A DNA stretch of 39,576 bases from Sivonenia sp049582005 (GCA_049582005.1 JBAUTB010000237.1:1-39576); one strand, 5' to 3'; shown: positions 13,741-22,824, numbered from the stretch's first letter. Program-made: numbers and translations. Notes: generated by a model from the letters alone, not told the origin.

Positions 13741-16542
13741 CTAATGAATTGTGACGGGCGCTTCCAGGCGCAAATCGCGCGATGAGGTGCCCACATACAC
13801 CTTGCGCGATCCTGTTGCGGTTGCCCAGCGCTTGGCACCTACTGACCAGTATTGAAACCGACGTAGCGGAAGGTGCACGGAGACGGTGCGCGATTCGCCA
13901 GGGTTCAGCGTGATTCTGTCGAAGCCTGCCAACGCACGTATCCCAAACTGCACTCCAGCGGGCTGATCCGACGGAGCACCGAGGTAAACTTGTGGAACCT
14001 CGTCGCCCACGACGGCACCTGAATTCTTCACCTGGAACGTCACGTCAACGCCATGGTCGCCGACGGGCGCAACCTTCAGTCCTGAGTACTCGAACTTCGT
14101 GTAGGATAAGCCGTAGCCAAAGGGGAATAGCGGCTCAATATTTTTCTTATCAAACCACCGATAGCCGACATAAATGCCTTCAGAGTAAGTTGTTTTGCCG
14201 TCCACCCCTTCGTTTGTGCGTTCCGGATAGGCTGGGTCATTCGCTGGCATGTCTTCGAATCGTCTCGCCCAGGTAAACGGCAGTCGTCCGGCAGGGCTCT
14301 TCTTGCCGAGTAGGATGTTGGCTGTCGCCCAGCCACCTTCATCGCCTGGCCACCACATCTGCAACACTGCCTTAACTTTTGCCAACCAGGGCATCGCAAC
14401 CGGCTGACTTACATTCAGCACGACGATCGTGTTTGGGTTTACCGCGGCGATGTCTTCAATCAGCTTGTCCTGATCGCCCGGTAAATCAAACTTAGGTCCG
14501 GCAAACACTACCGTGGTTTTGGCCTGTTTCGCCGTTGCGACCGCTGCTTCATAATTAGCCTTCTGCTGTTGCGGGGTCACCCAATTCAAGCGCACCTGCA
14601 CAGGATTGTTGGAACTGTCGGGCCGCGTTGAGACGGAGATAGCATGGGGGCCGGCAGTCAAGCGCAGCTTCACTCGGACGTTGTCCAAGCCGTCCGTGGT
14701 AGGGAGGATATCGTGCTGGCCAGCCTGGGTGATGTCTCCGTGGAGCCGATTCCGCTCAACGTGAGCTACACGCTTGCCGTCAACCAGCAGATTCGAAAAG
14801 CAACCCAGCACCTGGAGATGCAGCCAATACGTACCTTTTGCTGGGATGGTCAATGTTCCTTTCCACTTATTGGTGGAGTTTGCAGGCAGTGCTTTTCCGC
14901 TGGACTTCGTGAAGTCAATTTGTGAAGCCACTTGTGCAGGAGCACCATTGCCTGAACGGTGCTCAAGTCCAGGCTTGCCATCATGAGAGAGGAACTCTGG
15001 TGGAATTGGCGTGCCCGTCAGATCGTTCGCTACGGCATAGGTAAGCTTTACTTCTTTATCAGCGTGAGTGATGTTCTTCAGAGCCTCAAACGTGCCTATT
15101 TGGCGTTCTGGCAGCCCGACAGCCTTCTCTACGGGTATTCCAACAGCGATGGTCTGACCTGCGCCTGGGCCAATCAAGGCGAGAGACTGTACGTCGCTCT
15201 TCTTCAGCGGAAGCGCCTTTTCGTTTTTCAGTAAAACGGCGGCATCCTCGCTGGTCTTCTGAATGATCTGGGCGTTTTCCTCCACTACGGAAGGTGTGAT
15301 CTCATGCTTCGACTTGCCAGCGAGCAAACCGAATTTGTCCATCTGGCAGAGCACGCGTCCGGCCGCCATGGTGATAGTCGCTTCCGCGACAAGGCCGTCT
15401 TGGACTGTCCTTTTGAGGTTAGTAGTTGGCTGCGGCTCTGGTTGCGAAGCCCCCGCTGTGCCCGCTGGTTCCTCCGGCAAGCCATCCGCTATCGCGTCTT
15501 TTCCGTTCTCGGGATTGGGCAGCCAGAGAGGCACAGGCGTTCCGTTCTCAAAAAATGAAGAGATCCGCGCCACCAGAAGACTAATAGCTTTGATAACGGG
15601 ACGCATAAACGTTCCGTTATCAAAAAATGAAACGGTCCAGGGGTCTGAAATCGGCCCCGGCATTTCCATATCTAGGCCAGCATTGATGAAATCAGTCGCG
15701 TGTGTGGCGCCCCAGTCAGACGTCACGAATCCCTTGAACCCAACTTCTTTCTTCAGTATCTCGTTGAGTGTTTCGGAGTTGCCGCAGGAATAAGGTCCGT
15801 TGATTTTATTGTACGAGCACATGATGGAGGACACTTCGGCTTCGACTGCATCCGCAAAAGGCGCAACGTAGATTTCGTGGAGGGTCTGCTGATCGACGAA
15901 GACGTTTTTGCCGTCGGTGTCGTATGCCACGTAGTGTTTTGCTTGCGCCATGACCCCCTGACTCTGCACGCCGCGAATGAATGCCGCGCCGATCTGACCG
16001 GTCAGCAGTGGATCTTCCCCATAGGTGTTGTAACCGCGGCTAAACATGACATCCCGATCGATGTTGATAAATGGCTCAAGCACTACATCAATGCCGTGCG
16101 ATCTCGCCTCTCGCCCCACTAAAATGCCGTTCTGCTTTGCGTCCTCACGGCTGAACGTCGCGGCCAGTCCCATCGTCGCGGTAGGCGCGGCAGATGGGAC
16201 ACGCGTTAACACGCCAGGGGGCCCGTCCGCCAGTCTTAACGAAGGAATCCCCAAGCGAGGTATTCCTGCTAAGTAGCCGGCTTGTCCCTGGTATGTGGAT
16301 GGGTCTTCGACAGTTCCATGGACCATCGCTATTTTCTCGTCCAGCGTCATCTGGCTGAGCAGCTTGTCGACGCGCGGGTTGTCGGTTACCGGAGGTATCG
16401 TCTGCGCAGTAGCGAATAAGGTGCAATTTAGCACCACAAACGCAGCAACTGCAGCGCACCCAGGAATTCTGCAATGAATCAAAATCGGGCTCTGCTGATT
16501 GAATATGGCCTTCTTGGTTATTCGCCCCCATGGACTTGGCAT
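13741..16542 (-). CDS. exported glycoside hydrolase family 3 protein with PA14-like and Fn3-like domains
   Basis: A 933-residue GH3 protein. An N-terminal hydrophobic signal (AAVAAFVVLNCTLF, cleavage near ATAQ) indicates export. The TIM-barrel part includes LRLADGPPG, AKHYVAYD and GFVTSDWGATHA, whose Asp276 is the expected nucleophile. An unusual Pro/Ala/Gly-rich insertion covers about residues 300-385. The alpha/beta sandwich contains a PA14-like segment (KGTYWLHLQVLGCFSNLLVD), and a C-terminal Fn3-like domain follows (VTFQVKNSGAVVGDEVPQVY). The loop that normally carries EGxDR with the acid/base Glu is missing before FDLPGDQDKL. The DNA is visibly more G+C-rich than its neighbours, and the protein resembles Acidobacteria-type GH3, so transfer is likely. 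Beta-glycosidase activity on plant or microbial glycans is the family expectation. Confidence 0.9.
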   Translation of the reverse strand: MPSPWGRITKKAIFNQQSPILIHCRIPGCAAVAAFVVLNCTLFATAQTIPPVTDNPRVDKLLSQMTLDEKIAMVHGTVEDPSTYQGQAGYLAGIPRLGIPSLRLADGPPGVLTRVPSAAPTATMGLAATFSREDAKQNGILVGREARSHGIDVVLEPFINIDRDVMFSRGYNTYGEDPLLTGQIGAAFIRGVQSQGVMAQAKHYVAYDTDGKNVFVDQQTLHEIYVAPFADAVEAEVSSIMCSYNKINGPYSCGNSETLNEILKKEVGFKGFVTSDWGATHATDFINAGLDMEMPGPISDPWTVSFFDNGTFMRPVIKAISLLVARISSFFENGTPVPLWLPNPENGKDAIADGLPEEPAGTAGASQPEPQPTTNLKRTVQDGLVAEATITMAAGRVLCQMDKFGLLAGKSKHEITPSVVEENAQIIQKTSEDAAVLLKNEKALPLKKSDVQSLALIGPGAGQTIAVGIPVEKAVGLPERQIGTFEALKNITHADKEVKLTYAVANDLTGTPIPPEFLSHDGKPGLEHRSGNGAPAQVASQIDFTKSSGKALPANSTNKWKGTLTIPAKGTYWLHLQVLGCFSNLLVDGKRVAHVERNRLHGDITQAGQHDILPTTDGLDNVRVKLRLTAGPHAISVSTRPDSSNNPVQVRLNWVTPQQQKANYEAAVATAKQAKTTVVFAGPKFDLPGDQDKLIEDIAAVNPNTIVVLNVSQPVAMPWLAKVKAVLQMWWPGDEGGWATANILLGKKSPAGRLPFTWARRFEDMPANDPAYPERTNEGVDGKTTYSEGIYVGYRWFDKKNIEPLFPFGYGLSYTKFEYSGLKVAPVGDHGVDVTFQVKNSGAVVGDEVPQVYLGAPSDQPAGVQFGIRALAGFDRITLNPGESRTVSVHLPLRRFQYWSVGAKRWATATGSRKVYVGTSSRDLRLEAPVTIH
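15538..15631. repeat. 22-bp in-frame direct repeat inside the GH3 gene
   Basis: Bases 15538-15559 and 15610-15631 match at 21 of 22 positions (both contain CGTTCCGTT and TCAAAAAATGAA) and lie exactly 72 bp apart. In the protein they encode the paired FFDNGTF and FFENGTP segments of the unusual insertion. A small internal duplication is the likely cause. Confidence 0.6.
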
Positions 16543-16702
16543 CAGGATAGTCTCCGGAAGCGCAATAGATCATAGAAGATGATTTTAACTTGGTAGTAAC
16601 TATCGATAGACATGCTCAAGTCCTGCCCACAGGGTAGGTAGTTGGGGGGCTGGGGGCTATTTCCTAAAGGTATGGGTCAATGAGAATGGTATTCTGAAGC
16701 CT

Positions 16703-18382
16703 ATGTACGTCCTGGGAATCATCTGTCACGGGCAGCACGAAGCTGCCGCAGCGCTCTTGGCTGATGGGAAAGTAATTGCAGCGGCTGAAGAAGAGCGCTT
16801 CAGTCGGAATAAATTTGACAGTTCTTTCCCGAAGCAGGCGATTCAATATTGCCTTGACTATGCGGGAATCAAAAGCAGCCAGCTCAGTGCGGTGGGCTTT
16901 GGGTTTGACCCAAGGCGCAAATTAGCGGAAAAAGCGGCTCATATGCTCAAGTTTTGGCCTGAGTCCATGACTTTGGTGAAGACCAGGGGCAAACTGCTGG
17001 ACCGTATGAACCGCATTGTGGAACAGGTGCGTGAAGAGCTGGACTATACAGGCCCTGTGATGCGCCTAAATCATCATCTCTGCCATGCAGCCAGTACGTT
17101 TTATGCCTCTCCCTTTGAATCGGCCTCCGTGCTGACCCTGGATGGGGTGGGCGACTGGGAAAGCGTCTGGTGGGGTGTGGGTGATGGCCATGGCCTGCGC
17201 GAACTGGGAACTATTGACTGGCCGAATTCGATTGGTCATGTCTACAGCGCCTTCACGGACTACCTTGGCTTTAAGCCCTTTAGTGACGAATATAAGGTGA
17301 TGGGATTGGCTCCCTATGGAGCACCCAAGTATCTAGAGAAGGTCGCCCAACTCATGTATCCGACGGATACGGGGATCGGTATCGACTACAGCTATTTCAA
17401 CTATCAGGTGGGTAAATCCCCTCGCTATAGTCCGCGCCTTGTGGAACTCTTCGGTCCAGCCCTGAGAGAGAAAAATAATGAGGAGGTCCCCCAACACTAT
17501 CGGGATATTGCTTCTTCTCTGCAAGCCCAAACCGAATTGGTGATTTTCCACTTAGTCAAACGCCTTATTCAAGAAACAGGCAACCGGAATCTTTGTCTGG
17601 CCGGTGGGGTTGCGATGAATTCCGTAGCCAATGGCAAGCTGATCAGTGAAGGCTATGTGGACCATCTCTATGTTCCCCCCTGCGCTTCTGATGCTGGAGT
17701 AGCCTTGGGTGCAGCCTATTTGGCTCATTTGGAAGTAGGCGGTACGCAGGAACGTCATCACCTGGACACCGGACTGTTAGGCCCTGCCTATGACGATAAA
17801 GACCTGGAAGCGGCTCTGAATAAGGCTGGATTAGTCTATGAACGCCAAGCGGATATTACCCAGAAGGTAGCCGCGATGTTGGCCGATGGAAAGGTTATCG
17901 GTTGGTTCCAGGGGCGTATGGAATTTGGACAGCGTGCTTTAGGGAGTCGCTCCATTGTGGCAGACCCACGCCGGGCCGAAATGAAAGATATCGTCAATGC
18001 CAAAATCAAGTTCCGGGAAATGTTTCGCCCGTTTGCGCCTTCGGTTTTGGAAGAGCGGGCCACAGAATTTTTTGAGATCCCCGTCGGGGGTCAAGCCGAT
18101 TTCATGACTCAGGTTTATCCGGTTCGTCCCAACGCCGGGATTCCTGCCGTGACTCATGTGGATGGTTCTGGACGGGTACAGACGGTCAAAAAATCCGTCA
18201 ATCCCCGCTATTGGCAGATGATTGCCCATTTTGATGAACTGACGGGCATACCTGTCGTGCTCAACACTTCTTTCAACGTCAAAGGTCAGCCCATTGTGAA
18301 TACCCCCACAGAAGCGATTGAGACATTCCTCGCCACCGAAATGGATGGTTTGGCGCTCGGAGACTTCTTGGTGTTGAAGTGA
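16703..18382 (+). CDS. NodU/CmcH-family carbamoyltransferase
   Basis: A 559-residue O-carbamoyltransferase of the type that moves the carbamoyl group of carbamoyl phosphate, via carbamoyl-AMP, onto a hydroxyl of a sugar or natural product. The N-terminal ASKHA-like domain has AEEERFSRNKFDSSFPKQA and the metal/adenylation motif RLNHHLCHAAST. It continues with SVLTLDGVGDWESVW and the glycine-rich CLAGGVAMNSVAN. The C-terminal domain holds GRMEFGQRALGSRSIVADPR and ends with VVLNTSFNVKGQPIV. No glycosyltransferase or biosynthetic genes lie beside it, so the acceptor is unknown. It may be a stand-alone cell-surface or metabolite modifier. The frame is intact and full-length. Confidence 0.93.
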   Translation: MYVLGIICHGQHEAAAALLADGKVIAAAEEERFSRNKFDSSFPKQAIQYCLDYAGIKSSQLSAVGFGFDPRRKLAEKAAHMLKFWPESMTLVKTRGKLLDRMNRIVEQVREELDYTGPVMRLNHHLCHAASTFYASPFESASVLTLDGVGDWESVWWGVGDGHGLRELGTIDWPNSIGHVYSAFTDYLGFKPFSDEYKVMGLAPYGAPKYLEKVAQLMYPTDTGIGIDYSYFNYQVGKSPRYSPRLVELFGPALREKNNEEVPQHYRDIASSLQAQTELVIFHLVKRLIQETGNRNLCLAGGVAMNSVANGKLISEGYVDHLYVPPCASDAGVALGAAYLAHLEVGGTQERHHLDTGLLGPAYDDKDLEAALNKAGLVYERQADITQKVAAMLADGKVIGWFQGRMEFGQRALGSRSIVADPRRAEMKDIVNAKIKFREMFRPFAPSVLEERATEFFEIPVGGQADFMTQVYPVRPNAGIPAVTHVDGSGRVQTVKKSVNPRYWQMIAHFDELTGIPVVLNTSFNVKGQPIVNTPTEAIETFLATEMDGLALGDFLVLK

Positions 18383-18414
18383 AGCCTCTTTCCTGGCTTG
18401 GACCTCTCCCCTAC

Positions 18415-19299
18415 TCAATCTTCAGGTTGCTGAAAACCTAACTGCCGGGTGATAGCCCAAAGCACCACAAAGACAATACCCAGGAAGACGAGACCAATGA
18501 GTCCTGATAAAGGATTCCCTGGAATTACGCCTGTGACCAGGGGCGAGATCGCGCCGGTGTATTTGACCAAGCCCATCGAATTCACCACCGTCAGCACCCA
18601 AACACAGCCCCCATGAAAACCAATGGCAAGGCCCAGTCGGCTATTGGTCCACCAGCGGCAATAGACTAGGACCAGACCAAAAGCCCATAGGCCAGGAAAT
18701 TGAGGCCAGGTAGCGAGGATCGCATCCAAAGGCCTCAAGAAATGGGCAATTGCAAATACCAAACTGGTCAAATACTGAGCAGACGTCAGCCCGTAGTCTC
18801 GACCGAACTGATTGACGAGAAACCCCCGGAAAAGCAATTCCTCCATGAATGCTGCCCCTACTCCCACGGCAAAGCCTTCTAGGAACAGTAAAGGAAGAGA
18901 ACCTGCCACTTGAAGCTGGCTGAAGTCAAACGTTACCCAGCCAAAAATTCCTTGGGTGAGTAGGAGTAAACCACACAGCACACAGCCTAAGCCAATCCCT
19001 AGTCCAAACCCTAGGAAATTCCGTCGGTCTCCCTTCAGTCCATATTGGGAAAAAGGTTTATGGTCCAGGAACTTAGAAAATCCCCAGAGTACCGTTGGAA
19101 TGATCAGATAGAGAATGACTGCTACCCCGATATTTTGGGTATTGGTGAGGGCTTGTCCCCAAGTCCAGCCCGTCCCGAAAAGCCATAGGGATACCAACGG
19201 TGCCCATAGAAGTGCAACCATTCCAAGAAAGAGAAGCAAACGTCCTGGGGTTTTAAGTTTGGCAAGTCTATCGATGACGTTACTCAAGGGCAATCTCAC
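18415..19299 (-). CDS. CPBP-family intramembrane metalloprotease
   Basis: A 294-residue multi-pass membrane protein with about seven hydrophobic segments. The CPBP (Abi/Rce1-like) active-site motifs are all present: FMEELLFRGFLVNQFG (paired Glu), a His in FAIAHFLRP and another in GFHGGCVWVL. The family cleaves or processes membrane-anchored peptides, and some members mature bacteriocins or prenyl proteins. The start is GTG at 19299, overlapping the TGA of the upstream FIST gene as GTGA, which implies translational coupling. Its 3' end faces that of the carbamoyltransferase gene. Confidence 0.92.
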   Translation of the reverse strand: MRLPLSNVIDRLAKLKTPGRLLLFLGMVALLWAPLVSLWLFGTGWTWGQALTNTQNIGVAVILYLIIPTVLWGFSKFLDHKPFSQYGLKGDRRNFLGFGLGIGLGCVLCGLLLLTQGIFGWVTFDFSQLQVAGSLPLLFLEGFAVGVGAAFMEELLFRGFLVNQFGRDYGLTSAQYLTSLVFAIAHFLRPLDAILATWPQFPGLWAFGLVLVYCRWWTNSRLGLAIGFHGGCVWVLTVVNSMGLVKYTGAISPLVTGVIPGNPLSGLIGLVFLGIVFVVLWAITRQLGFQQPED

Positions 19300-20525
19300 A
19301 AATCATCAGCGCCAGATTTGGGTCTAAATAGACCCACGACAGAAGTAAAGCCATGCAGGTAGGTCTCAGACCCTACCGGACCAATTTCGCCATTACAGAA
19401 AAAACCTCCCACAGGAATCGGTCCCAAATAGCGTTGGATGCAGTTTAAATCATGGTCCGGGACTCCATAAAGCTGCTCCCCGCGTCCCAGACAGGAAAAC
19501 AGCAGGGCTCCTCGGGCCTGCTGTCCATGTTCTGCGTGATATCGAGACAACAGGAGGTGAATATCTTCCGCAGAAGTCCGACCATCCCGGATATGAAATT
19601 GGATCATCTGACCGGGACGTAAACGGGCTCCTACCGCTAAAGCTCCCTCTGAACTGATTCCCATCAGCGTACGGATCAAGAAAGTTCCGGTCGCCGTTTT
19701 TTCTCCCCCAGAGACGTTCATGAGACTGCCTCCGACTTCACCGCTGAGAATGCCGATCGAAAGGGAATGACGGGCTAATTCGCGGTCACGGTCATTGAGT
19801 TCACTCAGTACATCTCTTAACACTTCAATCACGGGTTGGTCTTCGAGCGCATAGAGTAGATGTCGTTCGCTGTGGGTGATTTTGAAGGGAGGGCCAATCG
19901 GTTTACAGCCTTGAGCCACGACGGTATCCAAGACAATATTTCCAACAAAGCCGACCCCCACGGTGCCTTCGCTATATATTTTCTCTTGTCCAAAAAGATA
20001 TCGAGCACCACTGACCAGGCCTCCGATCTTCGCGCGCTGGGGAAAGGCAAAGTCCATTCCTTGGAGCAAATCGGTGATTCTTTGTCCATCACTGAGCAGC
20101 ATAAAGTCTGGTTGTACATCCCCAGGGATCCTTAGAGCTTTGATCCAGCGATCAGGACGGCTATCTAAGTCTGGAATGTCTCTAGGACTCAAATAAAACG
20201 GGTAGAGGTCTACTCCTGGCAACGAGGCTGCAACCAGTGCTAAAGAAGGCGTACTTTCTACTTCTTGCCCCCCGCCAATGCTGCCGCCTCCGGTGCAACC
20301 TAGAAATATGCCAGAGGGCAAATGCTCTGCGAGAAAAGGAGCCACCCACTGAAAATTTCCACTGAAACCAGGAGAAATAAAAGCGATCACCAAATCGGCT
20401 CTACGCCCTTCCAATTGGTTCTGAATGTGAGATACACAGGCATCTAATGCCTGATATAGGGAAGGTAAGCTGGATAGAGCGGAGGCCCACTGCATGGTGG
20501 ATGCGGTGGCAGTTGGTGAGTTCAT
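19296..20525 (-). CDS. FIST domain sensory protein
   Basis: A 409-residue soluble protein with FIST_N (LVIAFISPGFSGNFQWVAPF, FLGCTGGGSIGGGQEVE, KIGGLVSGA) and FIST_C (TFLIRTLMGISSEGALAVGA, GALLFSCLGRGEQLYGVPDH, GGFFCNGEIGPVG). FIST domains are predicted to bind small ligands such as amino acids and feed signalling pathways. No output domain is attached here. The gene overlaps the CPBP protease gene by GTGA, so the two are co-translated and probably act together. A ligand-sensing partner for membrane proteolysis is a reasonable inference only. Confidence 0.92.
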   Translation of the reverse strand: MNSPTATASTMQWASALSSLPSLYQALDACVSHIQNQLEGRRADLVIAFISPGFSGNFQWVAPFLAEHLPSGIFLGCTGGGSIGGGQEVESTPSLALVAASLPGVDLYPFYLSPRDIPDLDSRPDRWIKALRIPGDVQPDFMLLSDGQRITDLLQGMDFAFPQRAKIGGLVSGARYLFGQEKIYSEGTVGVGFVGNIVLDTVVAQGCKPIGPPFKITHSERHLLYALEDQPVIEVLRDVLSELNDRDRELARHSLSIGILSGEVGGSLMNVSGGEKTATGTFLIRTLMGISSEGALAVGARLRPGQMIQFHIRDGRTSAEDIHLLLSRYHAEHGQQARGALLFSCLGRGEQLYGVPDHDLNCIQRYLGPIPVGGFFCNGEIGPVGSETYLHGFTSVVGLFRPKSGADDL

Positions 20526-20678
20526 CCCTTCATCATGTCATGGCTCTCTACAGAATCCAAATAAAAAGAATTTCCTCAAACAGGCTCCAGTAAAGCTTAT
20601 AAGGCCTTTGAAGCAGCTATTTATCTGCTATTTGTTTAATTGATAACCGAAAGCATGGGTAATATCTGATAATAAATT

Positions 20679-20699
20679 AAGTATGGAATTCCCATACTT
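20679..20699. promoter_or_regulatory. perfect 8-bp palindrome in the leader of the CNNM/CorC gene
   Basis: AAGTATGG and CCATACTT flank five bases, forming a perfect inverted repeat 30-50 bp before the start codon. AT-rich DNA containing GATAAT lies immediately upstream. It could be a repressor operator overlapping the transcription start, or an RNA hairpin in the leader just before AAGGAG. Confidence 0.4.
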
Positions 20700-20728
20700 C
20701 CTGAAGGAGCTTTTTTTCCCCGGTATCT

Positions 20729-22171
20729 ATGGACATACCTATATTCTTGGCTGCGGCAGCTGTAGCACCTACTCTGTCGTGGCCTGAGATTACTTTTAGA
20801 CTTTTTGCAATTTTATTTCTGGTACTCCTGAATGGCTTTTTTGTAGCCGCCGAGTTTGCCCTCATTGCAGTGCGCCGTACGCGCATTGAGCAGTTGGTAG
20901 AAGAAGGAAACCGAGCGGCTGAAGCGGTACAGCATGCGCAGAAGGACCTAGACAAAGCGCTATCGGCTAGCCAAATCGGAATCACGCTTGCTTCCCTCGC
21001 TTTAGGATGGGTAGGAGAACCCACCATCTCTGCTATTTTGATGCCCTTCTTTGAAACGGTGGGCCTGCATGAGTTTCTAGGAAAGTTGCCTTTCGCGTCT
21101 AGTGAAAAAAGTGTAGAAGTCTTTTCCATTGCCCTCGCTTTTTTCCTTATTAGTTACATGCATATTGTTTTGGGAGAGTTGGCTCCAAAATCTATTGCTA
21201 TCCAGTACGCAGAAAAAACAGCCCTGACCGTGGCGCAGCCAAGTCAGGTCTTCTACTACCTGTTTGCGCCCTTCATGAAAATCTTGAATTTTTCATCCGA
21301 CCTCGTGCTCAAGATGCTCAAGGTGGAACCTGTTGAGAACATTCACCATACTGGTCTCTCGGCGGAAGAGCTTCAGTTGATGATTGCGGCTTCTTCGGAA
21401 TCAGGAGCTTTGGAAGAAGGAGAGCGAGAACTGCTTTCTAATATCTTTGAATTTGGCGATGTGGTTGCCAGTGAGGTCATGGTCCCACGCACCCGCATTA
21501 ACGCTATTGAGATAGACAGTACCTTCCAAGACTTGTTGGCAGAAGTCGCTGCCACAGGACATTCTCGCTATCCGGTCTATGAAGAATCCATCGATGAAGT
21601 TCGTGGGTTTATTCACATCAAAGATGTTCTTGCTAAAATGGCGACCTCTAGCATGGACCTGAATGCTCCGCTAACAGACCTTCAGGTCATCCGCCCGGTA
21701 CGGTTTGTTCCAGAATCCAAGCGACTCCAAGAATTGCTTCCGGAGATGCAAAGAGACCGTCAAGCGATGGTGATTATCGCCGATGAATTTGGCGGTACCG
21801 CCGGTCTGCTCACCATCGAAGATATGGTGGAGGAGATTGTGGGGAGCATCATCGACGAAGGAGAAGAAGTCCTCGCCACGATTACGACCCTGGATGAGAC
21901 GACTTCAGTGGTCCAGGCCCAAGCAAATTTGGAAGAGGTGAACGAGCAATTAAAACTCAACCTGCCTACTTCGGATGAGTATCAAACGCTGGGTGGATTC
22001 TTGATCTATCACCTTCAGAAGATTCCTGAAGAAGGCGAGAAATTTTTGTTCGAAGGTACCGAATTTGCCGTTCTAGAAGTGAATGGTCCTCGCCTTGAAA
22101 AAATCAAAGTCACGATCTTGCTTGACCCGTCCAAACAAGATGATTTGACCTCGACGGTATCCAAAGATTGA
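20729..22171 (+). CDS. CNNM/CorC-type (hemolysin-family) membrane transporter-like protein
   Basis: A 480-residue protein with the family order. An N-terminal DUF21/CNNM membrane domain covers about residues 20-200, with LNGFFVAAEFALIAVRRTRI and ISYMHIVLGELAPKSIAIQY. Two CBS domains follow at about 220-345 (VASEVMVPRTRINAIE, HIKDVLAKM, VIIADEFGGTAGLLTIED). A CorC_HlyC domain closes the protein (YQTLGGFLIYHLQKIPEEGE). Homologs are implicated in Mg2+ or other divalent-cation efflux with nucleotide sensing by the CBS pair. The name hemolysin is historical. AAGGAG is seen but lies 24 bp upstream, an unusually long spacing. It is intact. Confidence 0.95.
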   Translation: MDIPIFLAAAAVAPTLSWPEITFRLFAILFLVLLNGFFVAAEFALIAVRRTRIEQLVEEGNRAAEAVQHAQKDLDKALSASQIGITLASLALGWVGEPTISAILMPFFETVGLHEFLGKLPFASSEKSVEVFSIALAFFLISYMHIVLGELAPKSIAIQYAEKTALTVAQPSQVFYYLFAPFMKILNFSSDLVLKMLKVEPVENIHHTGLSAEELQLMIAASSESGALEEGERELLSNIFEFGDVVASEVMVPRTRINAIEIDSTFQDLLAEVAATGHSRYPVYEESIDEVRGFIHIKDVLAKMATSSMDLNAPLTDLQVIRPVRFVPESKRLQELLPEMQRDRQAMVIIADEFGGTAGLLTIEDMVEEIVGSIIDEGEEVLATITTLDETTSVVQAQANLEEVNEQLKLNLPTSDEYQTLGGFLIYHLQKIPEEGEKFLFEGTEFAVLEVNGPRLEKIKVTILLDPSKQDDLTSTVSKD

Positions 22172-22252
22172 TCTCTCGCTATCCACACAGGTTTCTGCTT
22201 CGTGTAATGCTTACAATGGCCTAAATCCGCCAAGATAGAGAACATATTCCCC

Positions 22253-22801
22253 ATGACCACTCCGATTAAAATTCTAGGATTCTGTGGTAGCCTCCGACCT
22301 CAATCCTTTAGCCGTGCCGCACTCCTGCTCGCGCTAGAAATGGCCGAAAAGCAAGGGGCTTCCGTAGAATTTTTTGATCCTCTGGTGCATATCCTTCCCT
22401 TTTGCACGGGCGCCAAGGAATATCCTGACTACCCGGCGGTCGAACTCTTGAAGAAAAAGTCCACCGAAGCCGATGCCTTTATCCTGAGTACCCCGGAGTA
22501 CCACGGAAGTTTCAGCGGGGTGCTGAAGAACACCTTGGATCTGCTCAGTTTCGATGAGTTGAGTGGCAAAATCTTTGGAGCTATCAGTGCTTTGGGAGGA
22601 GTTCACAACTCCAATGCCCTGAATGATTTGCGTATTGTGACCCGACAGGTTCACGGCTGGATGGTCACCGAGCAAATAGCTATTCCTCAAGCTTGGAAGC
22701 AATTCGATGCCGAAGGTAAATTGACCGATCCTAAGTTGGAAGAGCGTTTAGAAGGTCTGGTTACCGCTGTTGTAACCAAAACCAAGCTCTTGCGACGGTG
22801 A
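22253..22801 (+). CDS. NADPH-dependent FMN reductase family oxidoreductase
   Basis: A 182-residue flavodoxin-like enzyme. GFCGSLRPQSFSRA is the phosphate-binding loop for FMN. ILSTPEYHGSFSGVLKNTLD is the signature of the FMN_red family, which includes chromate, azo and quinone reductases and SsuE. The final part (AISALGGVHNSNALNDLR) completes the flavin site. It reduces FMN, quinones or similar acceptors with NAD(P)H in the cytosol; the physiological acceptor is unknown. It is separated from the upstream transporter gene by about 80 bp and converges with pyrE. Confidence 0.93.
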   Translation: MTTPIKILGFCGSLRPQSFSRAALLLALEMAEKQGASVEFFDPLVHILPFCTGAKEYPDYPAVELLKKKSTEADAFILSTPEYHGSFSGVLKNTLDLLSFDELSGKIFGAISALGGVHNSNALNDLRIVTRQVHGWMVTEQIAIPQAWKQFDAEGKLTDPKLEERLEGLVTAVVTKTKLLRR

Positions 22802-22824
22802 GGGTTAAGTCTCGTCCCCAAAAA

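Noticed and set aside
14076..14399. antisense and alternate frames inside the GH3 gene
   Set aside because: Arg/Ser/Pro-rich translations typical of shadow frames in G+C-rich coding DNA; the GH3 frame is continuous over the region.
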